From: a virus
Direction: 5' to 3' (one strand)
Virus record (IMG/VR): IMGVR_UViG_3300035703_000118
Location: 1-56,030 of that record
DNA: 56,030 nucleotides
The notes below the pieces were generated by a model. That model saw only the letters and a program-made list of their open reading frames with translations, made no database searches and was not told the DNA's origin. The position numbers were made by a program, and so were the translations under genes. Of the stretch, positions 22,134 to 30,110 are shown piece by piece; position 1 is the first letter of the stretch, and every line of letters starts with the position of its first letter.

Positions 22134-22399
22134 CCGCACGGGATGAACTGACGCAAGCACTAGGTGTTGCTCTCGCCAATGCTTATGACGATGATTCGGC
22201 GGTGAGCATTGAGGAGCCGGTTGCTGATGCCCTGCTCGCGGCCAATTACAGGAAAGTACCCGACAGAACGGCCCTGCGGCGAGCGATATGGGAAAGGTTT
22301 GCAGTTAGGTTCGGAGAACCTTTCAGCCCGGTTGTGCTTGAAATGACTGACGATGCAACTGACGCAATTTTGGCTTTGATGGATGGGGACAACGAATGA
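22130..22399 (+). CDS. cassette family D, copy 1, 89 aa
   Basis: TARDELTQALGVALANAYDD and the end DAILALMDGDNE recur in neighbours: the start and end in the gene at 25273, the ALANAYDDDS segment in that at 20633. Helical and acidic. It directly precedes the helicase gene. Function unknown. Confidence 0.7.
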   Translation: MTARDELTQALGVALANAYDDDSAVSIEEPVADALLAANYRKVPDRTALRRAIWERFAVRFGEPFSPVVLEMTDDATDAILALMDGDNE

Positions 22400-22408
22400 G
22401 TCTGCTGG

Positions 22409-23860
22409 ATGCTTGACGCCCTCACGCCGCACGAATGGCAAAATCGCGACATCGAAAACCTGCTGTTCTGGGACTGCACAGGCCTGGTTGCGGTGCAAAC
22501 CGGTGGCGGTAAGTCGCTGGTCGCGGTGGAAACCGCGCTGCGTTCAGGGCACCACACTCGCGGGGCAGTGCTGGTGATCGCGCCGAAAAGTACGTTCAAG
22601 AAAACATGGGTTCAGACCTTTGAGCGGCAAGGTGGCATTACGCCCAGGAAGATCAACTCGACCAAAGACGGCAAGCAAGCCGAAATGGATTTGCGGTTCA
22701 ACGAGCCGGGTGTGTACCTCATCAACCACGAGTTGTTTACGCGCCGCGACTGGGCGGGCGTTGAGGTTGAGTTGTGCATCACGGATGAAGCTCACAAGAT
22801 GTCCAACTACCAGATGTTGACGAAAAAGAAGGTCAACTCTGGCGCGTGGAAGTTGACGCATTTTGCAGCGAAGCGCCGCATTGCAATGAGTGCTACACCG
22901 TACCGCAACAACTTCTCGAACATTTGGACTTTGCTGCGTTGGCTTTATCCCGACCAGAATGGCCGAGGTCAGATTGCTGATCGCTCATTCTGGCGGTGGG
23001 TCGAAGAATGGTGCGTGGTCGAAAACGATTACTTCGCGGGCAAAGTGGTGCGCGGCGAACTGGTGCCGGGAAAACTGGTCAGCCAGATTCCGTGCTACAT
23101 CTACCACGCGAAACGCCAGCCGTGTTGCGATTTCCACCCGGAAGGCTTTTTGGCAACCGACGAGCCGGAGCGCATTGTACGCACTGTCGAATTGTCGCCC
23201 GCAATGAAAAAAGCCTACAAGCAACTGGAAGAAGACTATGTTGCGTTCTTGGGCGATAACCCCCTGGTGGTGGAACTGCCCATTGTGATGCGTGCGCGGC
23301 TACGTCAAATGTCGCTGGGCATGATCCAGGTGGACGAGAATGACAACGTGACTTACGCGGTTGACTGCGAAAGCCCGAAGTATGACGATTTGAAAGATGT
23401 ACTAGAGCAGGAAATCCCTGGTGAGCCTGTTTTGGTGGTGACCCACTCGAAGCAGTTTGCGATTGTGCTGGCCGAAAAGTTGCGGCGCGACGGATACACG
23501 GTTGCCGAGTGGCATGGCGACCTGAAGCAGTCCGAGCGGGATGCTGAGGGTGAGCGGTTTGAGGCTGGCGAGGCGCAGATCATGGTTGGCACGATTCAGG
23601 CAATGGGGACTGGCACCGACTTTTTGCAGCGAGTTACCCAGACGATGGTGTGGATGTCACGAACTGACGACAGCACGGACAATGAGCAAGGACTTGGCCG
23701 TCTTGACCGCATGGGAGGTTTGGGGCGCGTTGTGAGCATCGAGATTCAGGCGGAGGGGACTTATGACGCTGGCGTTATGGGCAAGGATTTGCAACACGCT
23801 TTGGAAATGAATCGCACACTTGCCGGTGCATCAAATGTCGGCCAGGCTGACAATGAATGA
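22409..23860 (+). CDS. DEAD/SNF2-type DNA helicase
   Basis: A superfamily 2 helicase of 483 residues. Visible motifs: I QTGGGKS (about 30-36), II ITDEAHKM, III MSATPYR, a WHGDLKQSERD segment, V GTIQAMGTGTDF and VI QGLGRLDRMG, the last two as in SNF2/Rad54-like enzymes. It would translocate on or remodel duplex DNA in replication or recombination. ATG 22409 is the only in-frame start; its ribosome binding site is poor, and a short out-of-frame ATG at 22396 coupled to the previous stop may deliver ribosomes. It is flanked on both sides by copies of cassette families A-D. Confidence 0.9.
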   Translation: MLDALTPHEWQNRDIENLLFWDCTGLVAVQTGGGKSLVAVETALRSGHHTRGAVLVIAPKSTFKKTWVQTFERQGGITPRKINSTKDGKQAEMDLRFNEPGVYLINHELFTRRDWAGVEVELCITDEAHKMSNYQMLTKKKVNSGAWKLTHFAAKRRIAMSATPYRNNFSNIWTLLRWLYPDQNGRGQIADRSFWRWVEEWCVVENDYFAGKVVRGELVPGKLVSQIPCYIYHAKRQPCCDFHPEGFLATDEPERIVRTVELSPAMKKAYKQLEEDYVAFLGDNPLVVELPIVMRARLRQMSLGMIQVDENDNVTYAVDCESPKYDDLKDVLEQEIPGEPVLVVTHSKQFAIVLAEKLRRDGYTVAEWHGDLKQSERDAEGERFEAGEAQIMVGTIQAMGTGTDFLQRVTQTMVWMSRTDDSTDNEQGLGRLDRMGGLGRVVSIEIQAEGTYDAGVMGKDLQHALEMNRTLAGASNVGQADNE

Positions 23861-23873
23861 AGGGGAGGTAACT

Positions 23874-24173
23874 ATGACCATGAACGCAAATAGCTCGCTC
23901 AGCACTTACGGCCAATTGCCGGAATCTTTGGCGTGCGCAGAGCAGGTGGATGGCCTGTACCGCGAAGTGAACATTGCGGCGAACCGCTGGTGGGATGCGT
24001 CCGGTGGCGTCGTCGGCGACATCACTGTTGAGCCGTTCAACACCGATGGCTCGTACCGCATCTGTGTTGTGTATTGGGGTTTCAAGACTTACTTCCCCGA
24101 CCTTGCTGCCGCCGATGGTTGGGTTGAGCGCATGGAGGCGGCTCGCAACCCGAAGGGGGTTCCTGGTGAGTAA
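23874..24173 (+). CDS. hypothetical protein, 99 aa
   Basis: ATG 23874 follows GGGGAGGT. Contains a helix (ACAEQVDGLYREVNIAANRW) then a beta segment (YRICVVYWGFKTYF). It overlaps the second family A copy. No family recognised. Confidence 0.65.
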   Translation: MTMNANSSLSTYGQLPESLACAEQVDGLYREVNIAANRWWDASGGVVGDITVEPFNTDGSYRICVVYWGFKTYFPDLAAADGWVERMEAARNPKGVPGE

Positions 24174-24582
24174 CGAAGAACTGATTGCACGCATTGATGC
24201 CTACTTTGATGGAGGTACACCGATTGACGCGGCAGAGAGTTTGCTGATGCGTGCTCGGGCGGCTCTCGAAGCGCAGTCTGCCCCGTTGGTGGCCGACTCG
24301 CGTGAGGCGCTGGCGCGATGGTTCGCTGAGCGGCGCGGGCATATTGTTCCGAGGTCTGGCGATGTGTTGAACGCTGATGCTCTTCTCACTTCGGGTGTTG
24401 TGTCTCTCGCGGCTGACCGTGACCGGGCGGTCGAAGATGGTTTTGAGTACCGCCGTGTTGCCCCCGGAGGGCGGGTCTGGTTTCCCACGTTTGACGAGCC
24501 GCCGTTGTTGGATGAGGGCTTCACGATGCAACGTCGCGCCGTTGGTGAGTGGCACCCCTACCGTGAGAGCGAGGGCAAGTGA
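24166..24582 (+). CDS. cassette family A, copy 2, 138 aa
   Basis: GTG 24166; VSNEELIAR, ALEAQSAPLVADSREALA, SGVVSLAADRDRA and PYRESEGK match the gene at 20633, with stretches of identical bases. A WFAERRG segment is shared in spirit with WFADRRVGG at 25273. The C-terminal third is unique. Opens the second copy of the array. Confidence 0.7.
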   Translation: MSNEELIARIDAYFDGGTPIDAAESLLMRARAALEAQSAPLVADSREALARWFAERRGHIVPRSGDVLNADALLTSGVVSLAADRDRAVEDGFEYRRVAPGGRVWFPTFDEPPLLDEGFTMQRRAVGEWHPYRESEGK

Positions 24583-24950
24583 TGGCTGCTCGAAATTGCA
24601 TCTGCGACGGCGGCTCGTTCGATATTCGCAGTCGGCCTTTCATCGTCAACGTGCAGTGTGTTGTTCACGGCGCGTTGGGTGGGCACGCTGTGGCGGCTGA
24701 CGAGTACACGCCGACCGTGGATGAAGTGCGGCGGGATTATGCGGCTGGTCGTGACCGTATGGGCTTGGTGATTGACCTCGACACGCACGCCGACTTTGCC
24801 CGGTTCCTTGCCGCTGTGGAGCGTGCTGCGGCTGTGAAAGCGTTACGGGAAGCGGCAGTGATGTTGGAGAACCGACGGGGTAACCTCGCGTACTCATGGG
24901 AGATGGTTCGCGCCGAGGCAGACCTTATCGAGAGTGGGGAGCAAGCATGA
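24582..24950 (+). CDS. cassette family B with Cys-rich N-terminus, 122 aa
   Basis: ATG 24582. The N-terminal 40 residues contain CICDGG and QCVVHG, a possible metal site. The rest matches family B: DEYTPTVDEVRRDY, AAVERAAAVKALR and IESGEQA. So this copy is a fusion relative to 21176. Function unknown. Confidence 0.7.
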   Translation: MAARNCICDGGSFDIRSRPFIVNVQCVVHGALGGHAVAADEYTPTVDEVRRDYAAGRDRMGLVIDLDTHADFARFLAAVERAAAVKALREAAVMLENRRGNLAYSWEMVRAEADLIESGEQA

Positions 24951-25276
24951 GCACTGTGGACGAGTGGGCCAAGCGAGAGGCGGAGGAGCGTTACCCGCCT
25001 GAGCACTATTACGGCAATTTGGATGAGTGTGATGCGGCGCAGGAAGCGGGGTCATGGGGCATCAACCGTTTGGCCGCTCTGTTATTGAGCGACGAGGCCG
25101 TGGAAGCGGGGGAGGCCGAGCAGATGAACCACGCACGCAACATCGTCTTTGATGGCGGCTGTGCCTGCGGTGAGCCGTTTCCGCTGACGCTGGCGGGCAT
25201 CCGGGCGCACGATGTTCATGTGATGCGCGCCGCTCTCACTGCCGCTTTGACCAAGATCACGGAGGACAAGGAATGA
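24947..25276 (+). CDS. cassette family C (STVDEWAK), copy 2, 109 aa
   Basis: MSTVDEWAKREAEERYP, AALLLSDEAVEAG and RAALTAALTKITEDKE match the gene at 21843. A central insertion (VFDGGCACGEPFPLT) with two Cys and flanking His residues differs from copy 1 and may bind metal. Confidence 0.7.
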   Translation: MSTVDEWAKREAEERYPPEHYYGNLDECDAAQEAGSWGINRLAALLLSDEAVEAGEAEQMNHARNIVFDGGCACGEPFPLTLAGIRAHDVHVMRAALTAALTKITEDKE

Positions 25277-25629
25277 CTGATGAGTGGACGCAGGAGCAGC
25301 TGCAGTCTCATGCTTTTGAGAAGGGGCTTGTCGTGACCGCACGGGATGAACTGGTGCAGTGGTTTGCTGACCGTAGGGTTGGCGGTGTCGCTTTGGTTGC
25401 GAGTCCTGAGGACTACGAAACGGCAGAGGCCTTGCACGCGGCGGGTTGGCGGAAGATGCCAAGCCGGGAGAACGTGATTGATCGTTTGCGCGCCGCAGAG
25501 CACGCGCCGATGTACGACCACGACGAACGCGACGGCTCATGCCGCTCGTGCCCGTGGCCGCTTCACATGCTGGCCCCGGAAGACATCGCTGACGCAATTC
25601 TGGCTTTGATGGATGGGGACAACGAATGA
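25273..25629 (+). CDS. cassette family D, copy 2, 118 aa
   Basis: VVTARDELVQWFADRRVGG and DAILALMDGDNE match family D. The centre has a CRSCPWPLH segment, a possible zinc site absent in copy 1. Last member of the duplicated array. Confidence 0.7.
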   Translation: MTDEWTQEQLQSHAFEKGLVVTARDELVQWFADRRVGGVALVASPEDYETAEALHAAGWRKMPSRENVIDRLRAAEHAPMYDHDERDGSCRSCPWPLHMLAPEDIADAILALMDGDNE

Positions 25630-25814
25630 ACCTAGAAGCACGCGCCCTAGCACTCCTTGAAGATGGCGCATCGTACACCGAAACTGCCCGCACAATCGGC
25701 AAATGTCGTAACTGGGTTGCAAGCCGCTTTCCCGGTAGGGGCTGGACAAAGCAGGAGGGCGGCGCGTATGGTTACATGATGCGTAAAGCCAACGAGAGAA
25801 TGGAGTTGAAGTGA
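25626..25814 (+). CDS. small HTH-like protein, 62 aa
   Basis: ATG 25626 overlaps the previous stop. LLEDGASYTETARTIGKCRN followed by WVASRFPGRGW has the spacing of a resolvase/homeo-type helix-turn-helix; the C-terminus is basic. A DNA-binding regulator is likely, with unknown target. Confidence 0.65.
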   Translation: MNLEARALALLEDGASYTETARTIGKCRNWVASRFPGRGWTKQEGGAYGYMMRKANERMELK

Positions 25815-25903
25815 GCGAAGATTCAGGATATGCCTTTCTTGCTGGGCTAATTGCTGGTGCTGTGCTTGTGCTTATTGCGATTTTGATTGGAGGGTTGGGA
25901 TGA
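25811..25903 (+). CDS. single-pass membrane peptide, 30 aa
   Basis: GTG 25811 overlaps the upstream stop. Residues 8-29 form one hydrophobic helix (LAGLIAGAVLVLIAILIGG) behind a short acidic N-terminus. The stop overlaps the next ATG. Confidence 0.55.
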   Translation: MSEDSGYAFLAGLIAGAVLVLIAILIGGLG

Positions 25904-26118
25904 CCACCGCAGAAATCAACGCATACTTGGTTTGGCGTGCGCAGCGTGAAGGCCGACAGGTTGATGTGTCGCCGGAGGCCTACGAGGCACATTTGCTCAT
26001 TGAACGAATCATGGAAATCTGCGTTTCCCTCCATGAAGGGGAGGACGAGATGACTTCCGCACTTTTGGAACTTTACGAACTGACCCAGGAATATCACCGA
26101 CTCGAAAAGGAGAACTAA
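25900..26118 (+). CDS. hypothetical helical protein, 72 aa
   Basis: Acidic helices throughout (LLIERIMEICVSLHEGEDEM, LLELYELTQEYHRLEKEN), possibly a coiled-coil dimer. The start and stop are coupled to neighbours. Confidence 0.6.
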   Translation: MTTAEINAYLVWRAQREGRQVDVSPEAYEAHLLIERIMEICVSLHEGEDEMTSALLELYELTQEYHRLEKEN

Positions 26119-26648
26119 TGCCCCGACCAACGAAAGCCCAACAGATTGCCCGCGAGCAGGATGCCGCAAAGTTGGCCCGCTACCAGGAGCAGGAGGCTAA
26201 GCGCGCCACACGCATAATGGCCGACACGCCTCCGGTGCTCTGGGCGCTTCTGGTGTTGTCAGCGATTGCGTTGCTCACCTCGTTTGTATTTTCCTACTTC
26301 GCCCTCGTGGAAGTTGCAGTGTGGATGCGACCGCCGCAGGAATGGTTGACGCTGCTCGTCCCCGGCTTCATTGAGCTTGTTATCGTGCTCTCTGCCCTTG
26401 ACTACGTTGTGGCGCGAAGCCGTGGTGAGTCGGGGCGCACGCCGTTTTGGATGATGATTGCTATGAGTGCCGTCGCCGTCATTGGTAACGCCGCCCACAC
26501 GTTCTACGAATGGCTTGCCGAGTTTGATGCGGTGCCGTGGGAAGGCTGGCTGGGCGTTGCGCTGTCGGCCATTGTGCCGCTGATTGTCGTGTACATCTCA
26601 AAGCGCATCACGTCCACCGTCTTCAGCGAGCCTATTGTGCTGGACTAA
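26118..26648 (+). CDS. four-helix membrane protein (DUF2637-like)
   Basis: 176 residues. After a charged N-terminal helix (about 1-35), four hydrophobic segments follow at about 38-60, 75-95, 110-130 and 140-160. Short membrane proteins of this build (DUF2637-like) are frequent in actinobacterial mobile elements and phages. Where it acts is the host membrane; what it does is unknown. ATG overlaps the previous stop (TAATG), and its own stop overlaps the WhiB-like gene start. Confidence 0.65.
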   Translation: MPRPTKAQQIAREQDAAKLARYQEQEAKRATRIMADTPPVLWALLVLSAIALLTSFVFSYFALVEVAVWMRPPQEWLTLLVPGFIELVIVLSALDYVVARSRGESGRTPFWMMIAMSAVAVIGNAAHTFYEWLAEFDAVPWEGWLGVALSAIVPLIVVYISKRITSTVFSEPIVLD

Positions 26649-27568
26649 TGTTCACCCCAACTGGCGTGCATGGCGGGGTGATGTATTGCAAGTACGAGCA
26701 CCCCCTGACCGAATCAAACCGCAGGTGGCGTACCGATCTTCGCAGGCAAAACGGCGGGTACTGGGTGTGTCGGATTTGCGAAAAAAACCGCCAGGTTTCA
26801 CGCAACAAGCCCGAATACAAAAAGACCTTACGCAACGCCTCAAAGGGCAAGTTCTGCAATCATGGTCATGCGCTCGAAGGCGACAACATGATGTGGCATA
26901 AAGACGCGCGCCGTGAGGCTGGCGGGTTTTACACCTGCAAGACTTGCTTTCGCACCAACGCATCTAAGCGGCAGGCCAATTACCGCAAGCGCAAAGCGCG
27001 GCAGGAGCATTTCACTTACGTTGGGCCGCGAGAAATGATTGCCGAAGTTGCGCAGCAGATTGTTGATTCTGCGCTGGAAAAGACGGAGGCCGAAAAACTC
27101 GTTACGCTCAAGGCTGGCCTGGTTGCTCATGCTAGACTCATGCGGCGACCGACTTCTGAGCCTGCTACGGCGGAACAGTTTGAGGCCGAGTTCGCCCGAG
27201 CGTCCGACGAAATGTGGAAGGCAGTTGACCGGCTGATGGCTGCTGAGAAGAAAAACCCGCTGGCGCATCTGAACGTGAAGCCCGATGCTGAACGCGCGTG
27301 GGATCGGTTTAATAAGGCGCTGGAAGAGGCGCGGCTGACCGGCGAGAACGTGCCGAACTGTCAGGATCGCCCTGCGGAGTTTGTTGATTACGATGAAGAT
27401 AACTTGCCGACCGCCGATGAGGCGTATAGGCTGTGCCGCGGCGATGAAAATACGCCGAAATGCCCACTGCTGGAACTGTGTGCCGTATATGCCGAACAGG
27501 AGCGCCCCGCTTGGGGCATCCATAGTGGTGAAGTATGGGTCATGGGCGAACCAGTGAACAACGAGTAG
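26648..27568 (+). CDS. WhiB-like Fe-S protein with duplicated Cys-rich N-terminus
   Basis: ATG 26648 is coupled to the preceding stop. The 306-residue protein has two N-terminal repeats of a C-x4-HPL/HAL...G-x-Y-x-C-x2-C type (YCKYEHPL..WVCRIC and FCNHGHAL..YTCKTC), probably zinc-binding. After a helical linker, the C-terminal 75 residues match WhiB/Wbl proteins: Cys in NCQDR, then CRGDENTPKCPLLELC, then the turn PAWGIHSGEVW. Wbl proteins bind a [4Fe-4S] cluster and modulate sigma-factor-dependent transcription. Wbl proteins are usually about 80-130 residues, so this is an unusual fusion. It may reprogram host transcription, which is inference. The family is confined to Actinobacteria and their phages. 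Confidence 0.75.
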   Translation: MFTPTGVHGGVMYCKYEHPLTESNRRWRTDLRRQNGGYWVCRICEKNRQVSRNKPEYKKTLRNASKGKFCNHGHALEGDNMMWHKDARREAGGFYTCKTCFRTNASKRQANYRKRKARQEHFTYVGPREMIAEVAQQIVDSALEKTEAEKLVTLKAGLVAHARLMRRPTSEPATAEQFEAEFARASDEMWKAVDRLMAAEKKNPLAHLNVKPDAERAWDRFNKALEEARLTGENVPNCQDRPAEFVDYDEDNLPTADEAYRLCRGDENTPKCPLLELCAVYAEQERPAWGIHSGEVWVMGEPVNNE

Positions 27569-27580
27569 AAGGAGGATCAA

Positions 27581-27991
27581 GTGAAGAAGAGTTTTATCAT
27601 TGCGGGGGCGCTTGCGACAGGGCTGGCGCTTTCTGGCTGCGCGAGCGACGCATACGTGGTTTCGGATAACCTTTCAAGGGCGGCAGACCAGTTTGAGGTT
27701 GAGCGCCGCATTGTGTTTTTCAACGGCATTACCGACACTTACCTTTTGACCATTGAGGGCCGGTGCTCGATTGAGTCAGACAATGTTGATTCACAACTGG
27801 AGGTCGTCTGCAAGATCGGCCCTGAGGAGTACGTCAAGCATTTCCTTGGCCTCAGCGACAACGTTTCGTACTTTGTTGAGCAACAGGAAACCATTGATGT
27901 CAGCGAGTACAACTACCGCGTCATCTTCAAGCCTGAGTCCATCATCCCGAACATTGACCCGCAGATTTCGGGTCTTGACGCAAACGACTAA
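27581..27991 (+). CDS. lipoprotein
   Basis: GTG 27581 with GGAGGA upstream. A classical lipoprotein signal: MKKS, hydrophobic core (FIIAGALATGLAL) and lipobox LSGC with the modified Cys at 20. The mature 117-residue part is beta-rich and acidic with a Cys pair (GRCSIES, EVVCKIG), resembling beta-sandwich lipoproteins of actinophages. It would be anchored outside the host membrane; superinfection exclusion is a plausible but unproven role. Sits between the WhiB-like and ERF-like genes. Confidence 0.8.
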   Translation: MKKSFIIAGALATGLALSGCASDAYVVSDNLSRAADQFEVERRIVFFNGITDTYLLTIEGRCSIESDNVDSQLEVVCKIGPEEYVKHFLGLSDNVSYFVEQQETIDVSEYNYRVIFKPESIIPNIDPQISGLDAND

Positions 27992-28003
27992 AGGAGGCAT
28001 CAA

Positions 28004-28666
28004 ATGACTGAATACACCGCACCGCACGTCTACACCGCCCTGTTGGCGATCTTCAAGGACATTGAGGTTGATAAGGATGGCACGCTGCCCAGCAATATGA
28101 GTGGCCGCGCCTACGTCACCGCTGGCAATTTGAGCGCCAAAATCAAGGAGCAGTTTGTCAAGCATGAGCTGATCTTCCACCCGGTCTCGGAGCGCATCAT
28201 CCACCACGAGGTTGCGCAAGATAAGACGCAGCGCACACTGATTGCCCTGTCCGTTGAGGGCACCTACCGGATCATCAGCACCAAGGATGGTTCGTTCATC
28301 GAAATCGGTGGGGCTGGTGACGGCCTCGCAACCGCGACGAGTGTGGCAAACAACATTGCGTCAACGAACGCTCTGAAGAACGCCCTGTTGCGCCTGGTGA
28401 TGGCGACTGAAGGCGGCGTTGAGAGCCAGTCGAAGGATGGCATTGGCGAGGCTGATTCTGCGCCCGCGCAGGTGTCGGGTCTTGCCGCCGTGCGCAAGCG
28501 CCTACAGGATGCGTCGAAGGCGGTCGAAGGCCCGGTGAAAGGTTCGGAGTACCTTGACCTGATTCTTGCATCGTCGGAAGGGGACTTGTCCTCGAAGACC
28601 CTGAAAGACATTTGGGGCGACGAGCAGGCGTTGACCGTGCTTGAGTCGCTGGTGGCTAAGGCGTGA
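28004..28666 (+). CDS. ERF-family single-strand annealing protein
   Basis: 220 residues with an AAAGGAGG ribosome binding site. The N-terminal 150 residues follow the ERF pattern: AYVTAGNLSAKIKEQFVKHE, FVKHELIFHPVS, RTLIALSVEGTYRIIS and GDGLATATSVANNIASTNAL, where ERF proteins have a G-DKA-sensitive helix. The C-terminal part is a linker plus small helical domain. It should anneal complementary single strands in phage recombination, supported by the exonuclease (29174) and SSB-like (30111) genes close by. Confidence 0.72.
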   Translation: MTEYTAPHVYTALLAIFKDIEVDKDGTLPSNMSGRAYVTAGNLSAKIKEQFVKHELIFHPVSERIIHHEVAQDKTQRTLIALSVEGTYRIISTKDGSFIEIGGAGDGLATATSVANNIASTNALKNALLRLVMATEGGVESQSKDGIGEADSAPAQVSGLAAVRKRLQDASKAVEGPVKGSEYLDLILASSEGDLSSKTLKDIWGDEQALTVLESLVAKA

Positions 28667-28788
28667 GTTGGTTCATCGGTTTTGAGCGCCGGTTCGAGTT
28701 TGACTTCCTGCGTGAGCCTGGGTTCTGGGAGGTTCACATTGGGTGGCTGTACTTCGGTGCGGTTGACCTAGGGTTGCATCATGCCTAA
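28663..28788 (+). CDS. small aromatic-rich protein, 41 aa
   Basis: GTG 28663 overlaps the ERF stop and the stop overlaps the next gene by 8 bases. Very aromatic (SWFIGFERRFEFDFLREPGF, HIGWLYFG). No family recognised. Confidence 0.55.
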   Translation: MSWFIGFERRFEFDFLREPGFWEVHIGWLYFGAVDLGLHHA

Positions 28789-29173
28789 AGCAAATTCGCT
28801 CAAGTTGGTGCCGTATGCCGACGTTGGGATTTGGAACCGAGAGCGCGGTTACTACCAAAAAGTGCGTCGCCTGCTGGAGTACACTTACGGAGCGCCCGGT
28901 GAGCAATCCGAGACCGGCTACGGCGAGGGCGGAAGCAAGATTGACTGGCGACCCAACGAGCCATTCCATGCAACCCTGCGCATCGACAGGCTGGAGCGTG
29001 GGCGGAGTGCGGCGCGCTTCTGGTTTGTTGATGACACGCTCGAAATCGAGTACCCGTTTTTCGGCCAGGGGCTTGTCGAAATGTTGTCGAAAGCAAACAT
29101 GCAGGGCGGCGTAGTCGAAGGCACTTGGATCGCCGTGAAGCGCGGCGCAAACTACGGAATCGAGATGTTGTAA
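28781..29173 (+). CDS. hypothetical recombination-module protein, 130 aa
   Basis: Lies between ERF and exonuclease genes with immediate contacts to both. Beta-rich with Arg/Gly content (AARFWFVDDTLEIEYPFF). A DNA-binding accessory role is possible from position only; no family recognised. Confidence 0.65.
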   Translation: MPKANSLKLVPYADVGIWNRERGYYQKVRRLLEYTYGAPGEQSETGYGEGGSKIDWRPNEPFHATLRIDRLERGRSAARFWFVDDTLEIEYPFFGQGLVEMLSKANMQGGVVEGTWIAVKRGANYGIEML

Positions 29174-30046
29174 ATGACTCGCGGCCCAGCCCTGGCACAA
29201 TACTGGAGCGCCGAAGAAAACGACGGACGCGGCTATAAACGCCCCAGCACTGGTGAGCAAGTACCGGGTGTGACATCCATCACCGGCCTGGTTAACAAAG
29301 ACTTGGCGCAGTGGGGCGCAGACCTTGCAACCCGCTGGATGTCTGAGCACTGGTTTCAGTGGAATCCCGGCCAACGCTCCGAAGAGTCTGCGTTCAATTC
29401 GGCGCGCTACAAGTGGAAAGATTACCGCAACGAGCGAGGCCAGGTTGGTACGAACGTCCACAACTACATCGAAGACTTGCTCCTGGGCAGGAATCCGCTC
29501 TTTGAGTTTTTGGAGCCGGAAGAACAACGGCGCGTCTTGCAGTTTGAAGACTTCTGCTTCCTGACCGGCTTTGAGGCTACGGCCACCGAGCGGCAAGTGT
29601 GGGGCGGTTCATACGGCGGCACGCTGGATGCTCATGGCTGGATGTATTCGGAGCGCCTGGGGCGTAAAGCTCATGGGCTGTTCGATTGGAAGACTTCCAA
29701 GCGTGCGTATTTTGAGTACATGATGCAACTCGCTGCACTGAAGAATGCCGACTTCCAGTTCATTCAGCGCCCGCAAGCCGAGGCTGACACTAGCCCGCTG
29801 GTCAAAGACGGTAAGACGACTCACTGGGCTGAAGTGCCAATGCCGGAAGTGGAGACAGCTTGGATTGTGCATCTTACTGACGACAACTGGGCGGTTCACG
29901 AGTTGACGGATGAGGAGATGCACTTGTCTCGATTTGCCGCGTACACTGAAGTTTGGTGGGCGGAGAAGCGTCTGAAAGAAACGCTGGGCGCGCGGGGCCA
30001 GAAACTTGATCGCCCCGTAGACTGGTTTGATCCGAAAAAGGATTGA
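29174..30046 (+). CDS. Cas4/RecB-like (PD-(D/E)XK) exonuclease
   Basis: 290 residues. Motifs of the family are visible in order: GTNVHNYIEDLLLG (His of the N-terminal motif), GTLDAHGW (Asp), GLFDWKTSK (the D/E-x-K core) and YMMQLAALKNA (the QxxxY-like motif region). Phage members degrade one DNA strand to produce single strands for the annealing protein encoded at 28004. Only one base separates it from the upstream gene. Followed by a promoter at its very end. Confidence 0.8.
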   Translation: MTRGPALAQYWSAEENDGRGYKRPSTGEQVPGVTSITGLVNKDLAQWGADLATRWMSEHWFQWNPGQRSEESAFNSARYKWKDYRNERGQVGTNVHNYIEDLLLGRNPLFEFLEPEEQRRVLQFEDFCFLTGFEATATERQVWGGSYGGTLDAHGWMYSERLGRKAHGLFDWKTSKRAYFEYMMQLAALKNADFQFIQRPQAEADTSPLVKDGKTTHWAEVPMPEVETAWIVHLTDDNWAVHELTDEEMHLSRFAAYTEVWWAEKRLKETLGARGQKLDRPVDWFDPKKD

Positions 30047-30071
30047 CGCATAGCAGTTCTGGCACTAGAGT
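30043..30071 (+). promoter_or_regulatory. promoter for the SSB-like gene and downstream genes
   Basis: TTGACG (30043-30048, overlapping the exonuclease stop), a 17-base spacer and TAGAGT (30066-30071). Same style as the promoter at 15452. Confidence 0.65.
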
Positions 30072-30110
30072 GGTGCTAGACTTACACCCTCGAAAGACAA
30101 GGAGATTTAC

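Noticed and set aside
22396-22416. Six-codon frame ATG..TGA before the helicase as a gene
   Set aside because: Too short to be a product; at most a coupling device for the helicase start at 22409.
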